DNA from: Gammaproteobacteria bacterium
GTDB taxonomy: Bacteria > Pseudomonadota > Gammaproteobacteria > Steroidobacterales > Rariloculaceae
Direction of reading: 5' to 3'
Assembly (NCBI GenBank): GCA_022825505.1
Contig: JAJDWR010000073.1
Coordinates: 1-64,000 of the forward strand
DNA: 64,000 nt
The notes beneath the pieces are model-generated. The model did no database searches, was not told where the DNA came from, and worked only from the letters and a program-made list of their open reading frames with translations. Each line of letters begins with the position of its first letter. The first letter of the stretch is position 1. Positions 46,852 to 57,595 of this stretch are shown here, in pieces. A program made the position numbers and the translations under genes.

Positions 46852-47478
46852 ATGTCCACGATCGACCCCATTCTCCGTTTCCTGAAGTGCCGTACGCCGG
46901 ATCGCTGGATTTCCCGGGCCGTTGCCGATATTCAGACTCTCCTGCTGGATCACGCCTCCCTGGAACTGAAGGCGGCCCAGCAGGCCCAGAGCCTGATCCG
47001 GAGGTATGCAGGGCGGTCCGGGCCGAAGGGTCTGCGGCTGCTCAACAAGATGTCCCGACTGGCCAGAGAGGAGCTGCGGCACTTCGAACAGGTGCTGGCG
47101 CTGATGGAAAAGCGCAGCGTCGAGTTTCAACCGATTTCGGCATCCCGGTACGCCGCAACGCTGCACGGCCACATCCGCGGCCCGGAGCCGGAAAGACTGG
47201 TGGACACGCTGATCGTCGGCGCGATCATCGAAGCCCGCTCGTGTGAGCGCTTCTATCGCCTGGTCGGCGCGCTGCGGCCGGTCGATCCCGAACTCGCCGA
47301 TTTCTACCGGTCTCTGGTGAAGTCCGAGGCCAGGCACTTTACCGACTACCTGGCGCTCGCCGAGGACGAGGCCGGGGAATCCCTGGCGGAGCGGACCGAT
47401 GAGTTCCTGAAATGGGAGCAGGCGCTCATTTCTGAGCCCGATTCCCAGCTACGGTTCCACAGCGGCGTCCCGTCCTGA
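46852..47478 (+). CDS. miaE: tRNA 2-methylthio-N6-isopentenyladenosine hydroxylase
   Basis: A 208-residue di-iron protein of the MiaE family, which hydroxylates the isopentenyl group at position 37 of certain tRNAs. Iron-ligand helices are visible in ASLELKAAQQAQSLIRRY, REELRHFEQVLALME, GAIIEARSCERFY and SEARHFTDYLALAEDEAG. MiaE occurs mainly in gammaproteobacteria and a few relatives, which supports the taxonomic guess. It lies 101 bases after purB, and a tRNA-thiolase gene follows. Confidence 0.9.
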   Translation: MSTIDPILRFLKCRTPDRWISRAVADIQTLLLDHASLELKAAQQAQSLIRRYAGRSGPKGLRLLNKMSRLAREELRHFEQVLALMEKRSVEFQPISASRYAATLHGHIRGPEPERLVDTLIVGAIIEARSCERFYRLVGALRPVDPELADFYRSLVKSEARHFTDYLALAEDEAGESLAERTDEFLKWEQALISEPDSQLRFHSGVPS

Positions 47479-47574
47479 CCGGGTCTGCGGGTCTGCACCC
47501 GAGCGCCTAACCCCACGCACGGGTAAACGGTCAGGATCGCCCGCCATGCTGCCGTTGCGCGTAGAATTTGCGCC

Positions 47575-48687
47575 ATGAAACCTGACGGCCCGATCATCGT
47601 TGCCCTGTCGGGCGGTGTCGACTCCGCAGTATGCGCCATGCTGCTCCGTGACGCGGGCTATCGCGTGGAGTGCCTGCACATGAGCAACTGGGAGGATGAC
47701 GGCTATTGCGAGGCCGCGCAGGACTTCCAGGATGCGCGCCGCGTCTGCAGGCACCTGAGTCTGCCCCTGCATCGGGTCAACTTCTCTGCCCAGTACAGGG
47801 AGCGCGTGTTCGCGGATTTCCTGGATGAATTGCGTCGGGGCCGTACACCCAACCCCGATGTGCTGTGCAATCGGGAGATCAAGTTCGGCACGCTGTGGAA
47901 ATACGCCAGGCGTCTTGGCGGGAAGTGGCTCGCGACAGGACACTACGCGCGGCTGAAGCGCTCAGGATACGGCCGGGTCGAACTGCACAAGGGCAAGGAC
48001 CCTGGAAAGGATCAGAGCTACTTTCTGCACGCGCTAGAGGAAGATGACTTCGGCCAGGTGCTGTTCCCGCTGGGCGAGATCCTCAAGGGCGACGTGCGAA
48101 AACTTGCCAGGGACGCCAGATTGCCGGTCGCAGAAAAAAAGGACAGCACCGGCATCTGCTTTGTCGGCGAACGGCCGTTTTCCCGGTTCATCGGCGAGTA
48201 CCTGCCCATCAATCCCGGCGCGATCAAGGATCCGGAGGGGCGAGCACTCGGCAAACACCAGGGACTGGCCTTTTACACCCTCGGCCAGCGTCGCGGGCTT
48301 GGAATCGGCGGACAGGCGGACTGCCCGGAGGGCGCCTGGTACGTCGTCCGCAAGGATCTGGACGCGAATGAACTGATCGTTGTTCAGGGGACGGAGCACC
48401 CGGCACTGTACCAGGACCAACTCACCAGCGGACCGATGCATTGGATCAACGAGCCGCCCCCGGAATGGTCCGATGGCCTGCCCTTCGCATGCGGCGCCAA
48501 GACCCGTTACCGCCAACCCGATCAAGCCTGTACGGTAACGCGCCACGCCCACGGCGGCCTGCAATTGCAGTTCGCGCAGCCGCAACGCGCAGTCACGCCG
48601 GGGCAGTACGCAGTGCTCTATCACGGCTCCCGGTGTCTCGGCGGCGCGACGATAGAAACAGCGGAAATGCGGCCGGACGCTCGTTGA
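47575..48687 (+). CDS. mnmA: tRNA-specific 2-thiouridylase
   Basis: Thiolates U34 of tRNA-Lys, -Glu and -Gln in an ATP-dependent reaction. The 370-residue protein has the PP-loop VALSGGVDSAVCAMLLRDAG, the nucleophilic Cys in NPDVLCNREIKFG and the persulfide Cys in DSTGICFVGERPF. ATGHYAR-like GKWLATGHYARLKR and GLAFYTLGQRRGLGIGG are further family marks. The ATG follows AATTTGCGCC with no strong ribosome site. Normal length and complete. Confidence 0.94.
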   Translation: MKPDGPIIVALSGGVDSAVCAMLLRDAGYRVECLHMSNWEDDGYCEAAQDFQDARRVCRHLSLPLHRVNFSAQYRERVFADFLDELRRGRTPNPDVLCNREIKFGTLWKYARRLGGKWLATGHYARLKRSGYGRVELHKGKDPGKDQSYFLHALEEDDFGQVLFPLGEILKGDVRKLARDARLPVAEKKDSTGICFVGERPFSRFIGEYLPINPGAIKDPEGRALGKHQGLAFYTLGQRRGLGIGGQADCPEGAWYVVRKDLDANELIVVQGTEHPALYQDQLTSGPMHWINEPPPEWSDGLPFACGAKTRYRQPDQACTVTRHAHGGLQLQFAQPQRAVTPGQYAVLYHGSRCLGGATIETAEMRPDAR

Positions 48688-48755
48688 AACTACGCTTTGT
48701 CGGCGATGTCTGATTGACTGCACCATGAAGACGCGGACATGCCGTTCAGGCACAA

Positions 48756-48786
48756 GAGCGGCGAATCGGCCCGATTTACGCCGCTC
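48756..48786 (+). terminator. Hairpin between convergent mnmA and TonB-receptor genes
   Basis: GAGCGGCG and CGCCGCTC form an 8-base stem, and the inside (AATCG-GCC-CGATT plus TA) continues as five more pairs with a two-base bulge. It is centred between two converging genes, where a bidirectional terminator is expected. There is no U-tract on either side, so Rho-dependent or processing roles are equally possible. Confidence 0.45.
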
Positions 48787-48834
48787 AAGGATCACCCAGG
48801 TCTTCGTTAAGCCCTAATCTGGGTCGGACGCAGC

Positions 48835-51318
48835 TTACCAGCGGTACTGCAGGCGCGCCTGGTAGTGGCGCGGCAGTTCCGGGAGGACGATGACGCTGCC
48901 GTAAAGATTGGGGAAGTTCGCGCGGAAGTACCGCTCGTCGGTAATGTTTCTGGCCGTGAGAGAGAAGGTCCAGGAACCGGCCTCGTAAACCAGGCCGGCG
49001 TTGACCAGCGTATACGCCGGCAACATCACAGAACCCGAGAAGCCCGACGGAACCGCGTCGACATCCACCGCGCTGGCGCTCACGGCCAACCCGTTGCCGA
49101 AATCGTACGTGCCGGTCAGCGAGCGGATGCTCTTCGGCATGCCCGCGCGGCGCGCACCCTGGCGACCCGCGCGCGTAACCGAGCCGGCCAATGCGCCGCC
49201 GTAGAGGAATTCCGGCGCCACGCCGGGGACGTCGGCCGCGCCGATGTAACTGAAGCGCCCGCCCGCCTGCAGCGTGTTGAGGTTGATGACCTCCATGTTC
49301 GAATATCCCGCGGTCAACAACAGTTGCTCGGTGGCGACCCAGCGCAGCTCGAACTCCCCTCCCGTCGTCCGGGAGGCCTGGTTGGTGACGGTGGACTGAG
49401 CCGAATAGTCGGTTCGCTGCTGCCGGTACAGCGCCAGCGCAAAATACAGCGATCCGTCGAGCATCGAACCCTTCACGCCGATCTCGCGCAGACGGGATGT
49501 GTCGAACACGCTGCCGCGGGCGATGCCGCCGGCAGTGATCTCTGCGCCTTGTCCGGCGATGACCGTGGATTGTCTTGAGACGGTTGCGTAGGGAATGAGC
49601 CCCAGGCGGCTCGCATAGGTCGCGCTCAGTGTCCAGGACAATCCGCCGACGCGGTCCGCCGCATCGGCGAATACGCAGTCCGCTTGCGGCGGCGAGCAGA
49701 AATTATGGACGCTGGGAAGCAGGAGCTTCTCCACCGGCTGGCGGCTCTGCATCTCGAGGTTGTCGTAACGGATGCCCGCAAGCGCGCTGAAACCGCTCGC
49801 CCACGTCACGTCCGCCAGCGCCGCCAGCCCGGCGTTGGCGTAGTCGCCGATGTAGTAGCGTGTGTAGTCGTCGTCGATCTGCGTCGAAAGCAAGCGCGTA
49901 TCGAGCGGGCCGGCGGGCTGCGTCAGGTCGCGCCGGTCGAAATACTCGTTGGTGTAGTCGCTGGCGTGGGCGAAGCTCGTGTAGCGCAGCGACGGAGAGA
50001 CCTGCAGCGACACGTCGGCAGCACCGACTCGATAGTCATTGGCCGCCACCAGCTTGTACTCGAGCGCCCAGGTGTCGTGAAACTGGGAAAACCCGTAGGC
50101 CACTTCCTTTAGGTGGTCGTACGCCTCGTAAAACAATCGATTGCTCCACGTCCAGGCGCCCTCCGGCGAGTGCAGGATCGCGTCCAGGTACAGCGTGATG
50201 ACATCGGTGTCGAGGAAGTCTTCCGGGGCGTTCAGCACCTGACTGCCGTCGAGCGTGGCGGTCCCGAGATTGCGTAGCCCCAGCCATTCGGGGTGGCATC
50301 CATACACGGGGGTGGGGCCGATCGAACACAGGCCGTCGTCCGGGACGCCCGGCTCCAGACCGCCGAGCGTACCCGGCGTCAGGCCGGCGGCAAACGGATT
50401 TAGGTCCGTGAAACCGTCGCCGTCCAGATCGAACTCCTGGTGCGAGATGCGCCCGTCGCCGTCGCGGTCCAGCGGCCGCGGCTGGCCGGTGATGTAGATG
50501 CCGCGGTCCACCAACTGCTGGGTCAGGCGGTTCCATCCGGCCACCTCGTTGCCGAGGTAGGTGTGGACCATGCCGCCGAACTGAACCTGCAGGCGCTCCC
50601 CGAGGTCGGCGTCAAAGGACGCTTGCAGCAGGGTCTGATCCAGGCTGCTGTCGCGATAGTAACTGCCCGAGTTTTCCGCCTCGGCGTACAGCCAATAACC
50701 GTAGTTCTGAGCGCCAAGGCGCCCCGGACCCCCGACCTCGGCACCGAGGATTCGCTTGTTCCAGTTGCCCGTGCTCAGCGCCGCCGTGCCGGTTGCCGCC
50801 GCGATGAATTCGCCCGATTCCTCGATTCGCGCGGACTTCGGGTAGAAATTGAGATACCCGCCGATCTTCGCCGGACCGTGGATTGGCGATGGCGGGCCGC
50901 GAACGATGTCTATGCGGTCCGAGGCGCCGATGGGGGTGGGATAATTGCCGGGATTGTCGAGCCGGCGCATCCCCCTGAAATAGGTCTCACCCGGTGTTCC
51001 GCGAATATCCAGCGAGCCGGCTACGCCGAAAAAGGACTGCGTGAAGCTTCCCGGCGTTACCGCGATCAACTCGTCGATGTCGCGCATGTCGAAGCGCGCA
51101 ATCATCTCCTCGCTGATGCTCGACACCGACCTCGGCGTATGCAACAGCGTTTTGGGGAAGCCGAAAACCGACTGCACGCTCTCGTCCGGCAGGCTGTCGA
51201 GGTCGCCGACCACCACGACCTCCTCGATCTGCGCCGTCCCCGGCGCGGGTCCGGCGGCAAAGAGGGCGCCGACCAGCAGCTCGGTGAGTCGCCCCGATTT
51301 GCGCTGCTCAAGGAGCAT
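48835..51318 (-). CDS. TonB-dependent outer-membrane receptor with EF-hand-like loop
   Basis: About 827 residues. Signal peptide, then the TonB-box-like IEEVVVVGDLDS and a plug domain (TLLHTPRSVSSISEEMIARF, DRIDIVRGPPSPIHGPAKIG), followed by a 22-strand-type barrel ending LPRHYQARLQYRW with aromatic C-terminus. Inside the barrel, near residue 288, DRDGDGRISHQEFDLDGDGF matches an EF-hand calcium loop (Asp at 1, 3, 5, Gly 6, Ile 8, Glu 12). The start is uncertain: ATG at 51,318 overlaps the end of vapC, and a start 18 bases upstream is open. The transported ligand (siderophore, cofactor or sugar) is unknown. Confidence 0.87.
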   Translation of the reverse strand: MLLEQRKSGRLTELLVGALFAAGPAPGTAQIEEVVVVGDLDSLPDESVQSVFGFPKTLLHTPRSVSSISEEMIARFDMRDIDELIAVTPGSFTQSFFGVAGSLDIRGTPGETYFRGMRRLDNPGNYPTPIGASDRIDIVRGPPSPIHGPAKIGGYLNFYPKSARIEESGEFIAAATGTAALSTGNWNKRILGAEVGGPGRLGAQNYGYWLYAEAENSGSYYRDSSLDQTLLQASFDADLGERLQVQFGGMVHTYLGNEVAGWNRLTQQLVDRGIYITGQPRPLDRDGDGRISHQEFDLDGDGFTDLNPFAAGLTPGTLGGLEPGVPDDGLCSIGPTPVYGCHPEWLGLRNLGTATLDGSQVLNAPEDFLDTDVITLYLDAILHSPEGAWTWSNRLFYEAYDHLKEVAYGFSQFHDTWALEYKLVAANDYRVGAADVSLQVSPSLRYTSFAHASDYTNEYFDRRDLTQPAGPLDTRLLSTQIDDDYTRYYIGDYANAGLAALADVTWASGFSALAGIRYDNLEMQSRQPVEKLLLPSVHNFCSPPQADCVFADAADRVGGLSWTLSATYASRLGLIPYATVSRQSTVIAGQGAEITAGGIARGSVFDTSRLREIGVKGSMLDGSLYFALALYRQQRTDYSAQSTVTNQASRTTGGEFELRWVATEQLLLTAGYSNMEVINLNTLQAGGRFSYIGAADVPGVAPEFLYGGALAGSVTRAGRQGARRAGMPKSIRSLTGTYDFGNGLAVSASAVDVDAVPSGFSGSVMLPAYTLVNAGLVYEAGSWTFSLTARNITDERYFRANFPNLYGSVIVLPELPRHYQARLQYRW

Positions 51319-51703
51319 CCAGGTCAATGATGGCAATATCCATTGCCTCAGCGGCGATGATCATCCGGCGACCGTAGCTGGCGAGCCTGACGCTTTGTCC
51401 TTTCTCGCGCAGATATTCGACCGACGCCAAGTGCAGGGCGTCGAGTGTACGCACCGGTATCGGGAACGGGTCCAGGGCGCGAGCGAGCAAGGGTGGCGCG
51501 AGTTCCAGCAGCGCAATGCGACCGATCAGGAGTCGCGCCGCTTCACCGTGTGATTCTGCCAGTTCATACGCATGCAGGCGTGTCGACACCTCATACCCGA
51601 GCAAGCGGCTGGCGACCAGAGACTCGGACCAGAGCGATGCGGGCGGTCGGCGATCTTCCGAGAGCAATTCCGCCAGCACAACGGAAGTGTCGACGTAAAT
51701 CAC
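51308..51703 (-). CDS. vapC: VapC-type PIN-domain toxin
   Basis: A 131-residue PIN ribonuclease. The conserved acids are in IYVDTSVVLAELLSE, RLLGYEVSTRLHAYELAE and RTLDALHLASVEYL, so the active site appears intact. Such toxins cut tRNA or rRNA and are kept in check by a partner antitoxin. It overlaps the antitoxin gene by four bases (ATGA) and its end overlaps the TonB-receptor start. Confidence 0.85.
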   Translation of the reverse strand: MIYVDTSVVLAELLSEDRRPPASLWSESLVASRLLGYEVSTRLHAYELAESHGEAARLLIGRIALLELAPPLLARALDPFPIPVRTLDALHLASVEYLREKGQSVRLASYGRRMIIAAEAMDIAIIDLDAP

Positions 51704-51993
51704 CGATCGCTTCTGTCGCTATCGAGGTCGCGAAGAATCTCGCTCAAGGGCGCCACCGGATGAGATGCCGGCAAGGGAGCGTCGGGCGGAAACACGGGGA
51801 GGCGCAGCCAGCCGTTGCGCACGGCGTCGGCCAGGAATGCATCCGCGAGCACAGGACTTCTGGTCGGTTCCGGCGGATGGATCTCGGCGACGACACGATC
51901 CCGGTCCGTTACCAGGACGGTCTCTCCGGAAGCCGCCAGGCGTACGTACTCGCTCAGGCGGTTCTTCAACAGCTTCAGGCCTACGGCGCGCAT
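51700..51993 (-). CDS. Phd/YefM-family antitoxin
   Basis: A 97-residue antitoxin. The N-terminal half (GLKLLKNRLSEYVRLAASGE and VLVTDRDRVVAEI) is the Phd/YefM DNA-binding fold, and the C-terminal half is a proline-rich toxin-binding tail. Paired with the downstream PIN toxin, with which it overlaps. Autoregulation by binding its own promoter is usual in the family; no operator was picked out. Confidence 0.82.
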   Translation of the reverse strand: MRAVGLKLLKNRLSEYVRLAASGETVLVTDRDRVVAEIHPPEPTRSPVLADAFLADAVRNGWLRLPVFPPDAPLPASHPVAPLSEILRDLDSDRSDR

Positions 51994-52123
51994 GAAACCG
52001 AAAGTAGCCTCTGGTAGCTACTTTGTCAACGCAACTTCGAAAATAGTGCCGAGTCATTCCCCCACGTCGGGCGACTGCTAAACTATCCCCTGCAATTCCT
52101 GAGCACCTAAGCAACCAGGTCCA

Positions 52124-52534
52124 ATGAAAGTATTTCTAAGCCATTCCCACACGGACGCGCCATTGGCGACGCGTGTTTCCGAGGCACTCCAAAGGAAGGG
52201 CCTCGATGTGTGGGATCCCGACGTCGACTTGCTTCCCGGCGACAATTGGGCTGCAAAGGTGGCGCGTGCGCTTGAGGAATCCCAGGCGATGGTCGTTCTA
52301 TTGACGCCTGCCGCTGTCAACTCCTCGCACGTCAAGCGCGAAATGGAGTACGCCCTCGGCGAGAAGCGTTTCAGTAATCGGCTGATTCCCGTATTCGTCG
52401 GCGACCGTGCCAGACTTTCAACCCACGACATTCCGTGGATTGTTCGTCGAATGCCCTCGGTCGAACTGGATGATCCAGGAACCGAGGACACTCAATTCGA
52501 TCGCATTGCGGATGCGATTCAAGTCGCGGCCTGA
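52124..52534 (+). CDS. TIR-domain protein (first of a tandem pair)
   Basis: A 136-residue protein that is almost all TIR domain. It has KVFLSHSHTDAPLATRVSEA at the start, GLDVWDPDVDLLPGDNW for the BB-loop region and the predicted NADase glutamate Glu73 in NSSHVKREMEYALG. Bacterial TIR proteins often consume NAD when phage infection is sensed. No sensor or effector domain is fused here. It is followed by a second TIR gene that overlaps its last 23 bases. Confidence 0.8.
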   Translation: MKVFLSHSHTDAPLATRVSEALQRKGLDVWDPDVDLLPGDNWAAKVARALEESQAMVVLLTPAAVNSSHVKREMEYALGEKRFSNRLIPVFVGDRARLSTHDIPWIVRRMPSVELDDPGTEDTQFDRIADAIQVAA

Positions 52535-52979
52535 ACTTCTCTCGCACTCCCGCCCCCGTACCTTTCTCGTGCCGAACGAAGTCTTTCTCTCGCACTCCAG
52601 TGTAGATCGAACCTTCGTCGAGCGACTCGCCGATGTCCTGCGTGCTCATGGTGTTCCGTTCTGGTACAGCGACGCCAATATCGTGGGAGCACGCATGTGG
52701 CACGACGCGATCGGTGCGGCGCTCAGACGTTGCGACTGGTTCGTCCTCGTGCTGTCTCCCGATGCCGTAAATTCCATGTGGGTCAAGAGAGAATTGCTGT
52801 ACTCTCTTCAACAGGATCGCTTCGAAGGTCGCATTGCACCGCTAATGCACCGAGACAGTGCATACGACGAATTGTCCTGGACGCTGGAGCAAATTCAGAT
52901 CATTGACTTTACGCAGGATTTCGACGCCGGTTTTCGCGAATTGCTGCGGATGTGGGGCTTGGGCTACGCGCCTGATTAA
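52512..52979 (+). CDS. TIR-domain protein (second of a tandem pair)
   Basis: Around 155 residues, a second TIR domain: VFLSHSSVDRTFVERLADVL, then PFWYSDANIVGARMWHDAI and the glutamate in NSMWVKRELLYSLQQDRFEG. A short C-terminal helix (DFDAGFRELLRMWG) ends the chain. It shares the A-V-N-S-x-x-V-K-R-E string with the first TIR protein, as expected from a tandem duplication. Start is uncertain: ATG at 52,512 (used) overlaps the first gene, while GTG at 52,569 would start nearer the domain. Confidence 0.76.
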   Translation: MRFKSRPELLSHSRPRTFLVPNEVFLSHSSVDRTFVERLADVLRAHGVPFWYSDANIVGARMWHDAIGAALRRCDWFVLVLSPDAVNSMWVKRELLYSLQQDRFEGRIAPLMHRDSAYDELSWTLEQIQIIDFTQDFDAGFRELLRMWGLGYAPD

Positions 52980-53047
52980 CCGAATGCCCTTTGACCGGCC
53001 GCACATACGAGTCAGCAGCAGCTAAGCGATGCAACGAGAGTACGACC

Positions 53048-53233
53048 ATGGATGAGCGCAAAGAGGCACAGTTGGTGAAAAAAGGGTGGAGAGTCGGAAC
53101 AGTTGCCAAGTTCCTGAATCTCTCCGCCGAGGAATCCGCTTACATTGAAATGAAGCTCGCCCTGAGCGGAAAACTCAAGGAGCGGCGAGTTGATGGCCGC
53201 CTCACATCCCCACCCCCGGGCGCCTTGCTATAA
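53048..53233 (+). pseudogene. Truncated Xre-type antitoxin
   Basis: The 61-residue frame reads KKGWRVGTVAKFLNLSAEES and AYIEMKLALSGKLKERR, the N-terminal half of a common small Xre/helix-turn-helix antitoxin. In intact relatives a DNA-binding helix-turn-helix follows; here the sequence breaks into [14 protein letters not shown] and stops. The toxin partner, usually upstream, is not present. It looks like a deletion remnant lying between the TIR genes and acnA. Confidence 0.55.
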
Positions 53234-53234
53234 T
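53229..53234 (+). promoter_or_regulatory. Candidate -10 box ahead of acnA
   Basis: A perfect TATAAT, 70 bases before the acnA start, overlapping the end of the truncated antitoxin. No matching -35 box was seen at 16-18 bases upstream. Confidence 0.35.
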
Positions 53235-53304
53235 CCGCGCCGCCGCCCCGATGGTTCGCGGCAGTGCAACCGTCAAGTCGGACCATTACTTGAGGAACCC
53301 GCAG

Positions 53305-55983
<2,679 letters not shown>

Positions 55984-55995
55984 CGGCGACAGGCT

Positions 55996-56574
55996 CTACT
56001 CGGCGTCCGTTTGCTCCGCCGGGGCCGAACCATCGGGCCAGTCATTGAACGGGAATGGCTGTTCCTCGCTGGCGAAGGTGAGGTAGGCCACCAGTTCGTA
56101 GGAATAGATGGCCAAGCTCGCGCCGAAGCCGGCAAGCCGCTCATTCCGCTTGCCGCTGAACAAGAGAAACAGGATCTGCAGAATGATCACGGCGAAAACG
56201 ACCAGCCGGGTAATGCTCCAAAGTGCCACGAACAGGACCATGAACAGCAAACGCAGCCACGAATCGCGCGACGTCAGATGCTCGCCGATTCCGCCTTCCC
56301 GGGTTTCCGGTTTGTTGTTCGAGTCGGGTGGCACATGATCCAGCGGCGGCTCGTCCGGCGGAACGTGATCCAGCGGCGGTTCGTCCGACGCCCGTTGGTG
56401 CGATGCTGGTTCGCCGGTATGCGGATGGTCCAGCGACGGACGGTCCGGTGGCGGTTGGTCCGGAGATGGATCATCCGGTGGCGCATGGTCCAGCGGAGGC
56501 CCGTTCGAAGACGATTTGTCCGGTGGGGCCGAATCCTGCGATCCGGCGTCGGGTGGGGATTTGGCATCACTCAC
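55996..56574 (-). CDS. DUF4389 membrane protein with Pro/Asp-rich repeat N-terminus
   Basis: A 192-residue protein. The C-terminal half is DUF4389: RDSWLRLLFMVLFVALWSIT and AVIILQILFLLFSGKRNERL give two membrane helices, and a tail SEEQPFPFNDWP follows. The N-terminal half (residues 1-90) is repetitive (PPLDHVPPDEPPLDHVPPD and variants such as PSPDQPPPDRPSLDHP), a length-variable, likely disordered segment. It converges on acnA 12 bases away. The family has no known function. Confidence 0.72.
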   Translation of the reverse strand: MSDAKSPPDAGSQDSAPPDKSSSNGPPLDHAPPDDPSPDQPPPDRPSLDHPHTGEPASHQRASDEPPLDHVPPDEPPLDHVPPDSNNKPETREGGIGEHLTSRDSWLRLLFMVLFVALWSITRLVVFAVIILQILFLLFSGKRNERLAGFGASLAIYSYELVAYLTFASEEQPFPFNDWPDGSAPAEQTDAE

Positions 56575-56711
56575 GGCGTTTCTTCCTGTCCCAAGAATGC
56601 CTCAAGAAGAGTACGATCTGACCGTCTCTGGCAGAGTTTTCGCAAACTACGTGCAACAGCGTTTCATCAGGGTGGATCATACCCGGTTCCTTTCGCAAAG
56701 GCTCGAAGTGC

Positions 56712-57542
56712 ATGACGGACTTGATTGACATCGGCGCCAACCTGACGCACGAGAGTTTTGATCGGGACCGCGCCGAGGTGCTCCTGGAAGCGCGGGCCGC
56801 CGGTGTGCGCCGAATGATCCTCACCGGCACGTCGGTGACGGGTAGCGTTCGGGCGCTGGAACTGGCCAAAGCCTACCCCGGCCAACTGTTCTCCACCGCT
56901 GGCGTCCACCCGCACAACGCCAGCGGCTTCGACGCGTACAGCGGTGACGCGCTGACCGGTCTGCTGGCGCAGGAGCAAGTCGTCGCTGTCGGCGAGTGTG
57001 GGCTGGACTTCTACCGGGATTTCTCCCCCCGCGACGCTCAACGGCACACTTTCCGGGAGCAGCTCGAAATCGCTGCGGATACGCAGTTGCCTGTGTTCCT
57101 GCATCAACGCGACGCCCACGACGAGTTTGTGGAGTTGCTGCGCCCGGTTCGCGACCGCCTGTGCGGCGGTGTCGCCCATTGCTTCACAGGAACCGCGAAG
57201 ATGGCGCGCGACTACCTGGATCTGGACCTCTACATCGGTGTGACCGGCTGGCTCTGTGATGAACGCCGGGGCGGCGATCTCCTGGATGCTGTTCGTCACC
57301 TGCCCCTGGACCGGGTGATGATCGAAACCGATGCGCCGTATCTCCTGCCCCGGGATCTGCCCAAAAAACCTCGCGGACGGCGAAACGAACCCCGGTTCCT
57401 GCCCCACATCCTTGCGCGATTGGCGGAGGCTATGAGCCGTTCCCTGGAGGAAGTTGCGGAAGCCACCCGCAGAAACGCGGAGCAACTGTTTTCGTTACCT
57501 GCGAATCAGACTGACAAGGACTGCAATCAATCCGACAAATAA
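56712..57542 (+). CDS. tatD: TatD-family metal-dependent deoxyribonuclease
   Basis: A 276-residue TIM-barrel hydrolase close to E. coli TatD. It has DIGANLTHESFDRDR, AGVHPHNASGFD, VAVGECGLDFYRDFSPRDAQ, HQRDAHDEFVELL, VAHCFTGTAK, YIGVTGWLCDERRGGDLLD and RVMIETDAPYLLPRDLPKKP. The metal ligands His, Glu and Asp are in place. TatD acts as a DNase in repair and quality control. The C-terminal tail past LFSLP is longer than usual and low in complexity (NQTDKDCNQSDK), running into AT-rich DNA. Confidence 0.92.
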   Translation: MTDLIDIGANLTHESFDRDRAEVLLEARAAGVRRMILTGTSVTGSVRALELAKAYPGQLFSTAGVHPHNASGFDAYSGDALTGLLAQEQVVAVGECGLDFYRDFSPRDAQRHTFREQLEIAADTQLPVFLHQRDAHDEFVELLRPVRDRLCGGVAHCFTGTAKMARDYLDLDLYIGVTGWLCDERRGGDLLDAVRHLPLDRVMIETDAPYLLPRDLPKKPRGRRNEPRFLPHILARLAEAMSRSLEEVAEATRRNAEQLFSLPANQTDKDCNQSDK

Positions 57543-57595
57543 GATTAATAAATCGTATTATCTATTTGATTATTTGCTTTTTTTCGATCTCAAGA
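57543..57595. other. AT-rich convergent gap between tatD and thrC
   Basis: About 50 bases of strikingly AT-rich sequence in a GC-rich genome, including TTGCTTTTTTTCG. It sits between two converging genes, so a shared transcription end is likely, but no clean GC stem was found next to the T-run. Confidence 0.35.

Noticed and set aside
57543..57595. AT-rich patch as a replication or attachment site
   Set aside because: It is only about 50 bases between converging genes, with no repeats or known binding boxes; a transcription end is simpler.
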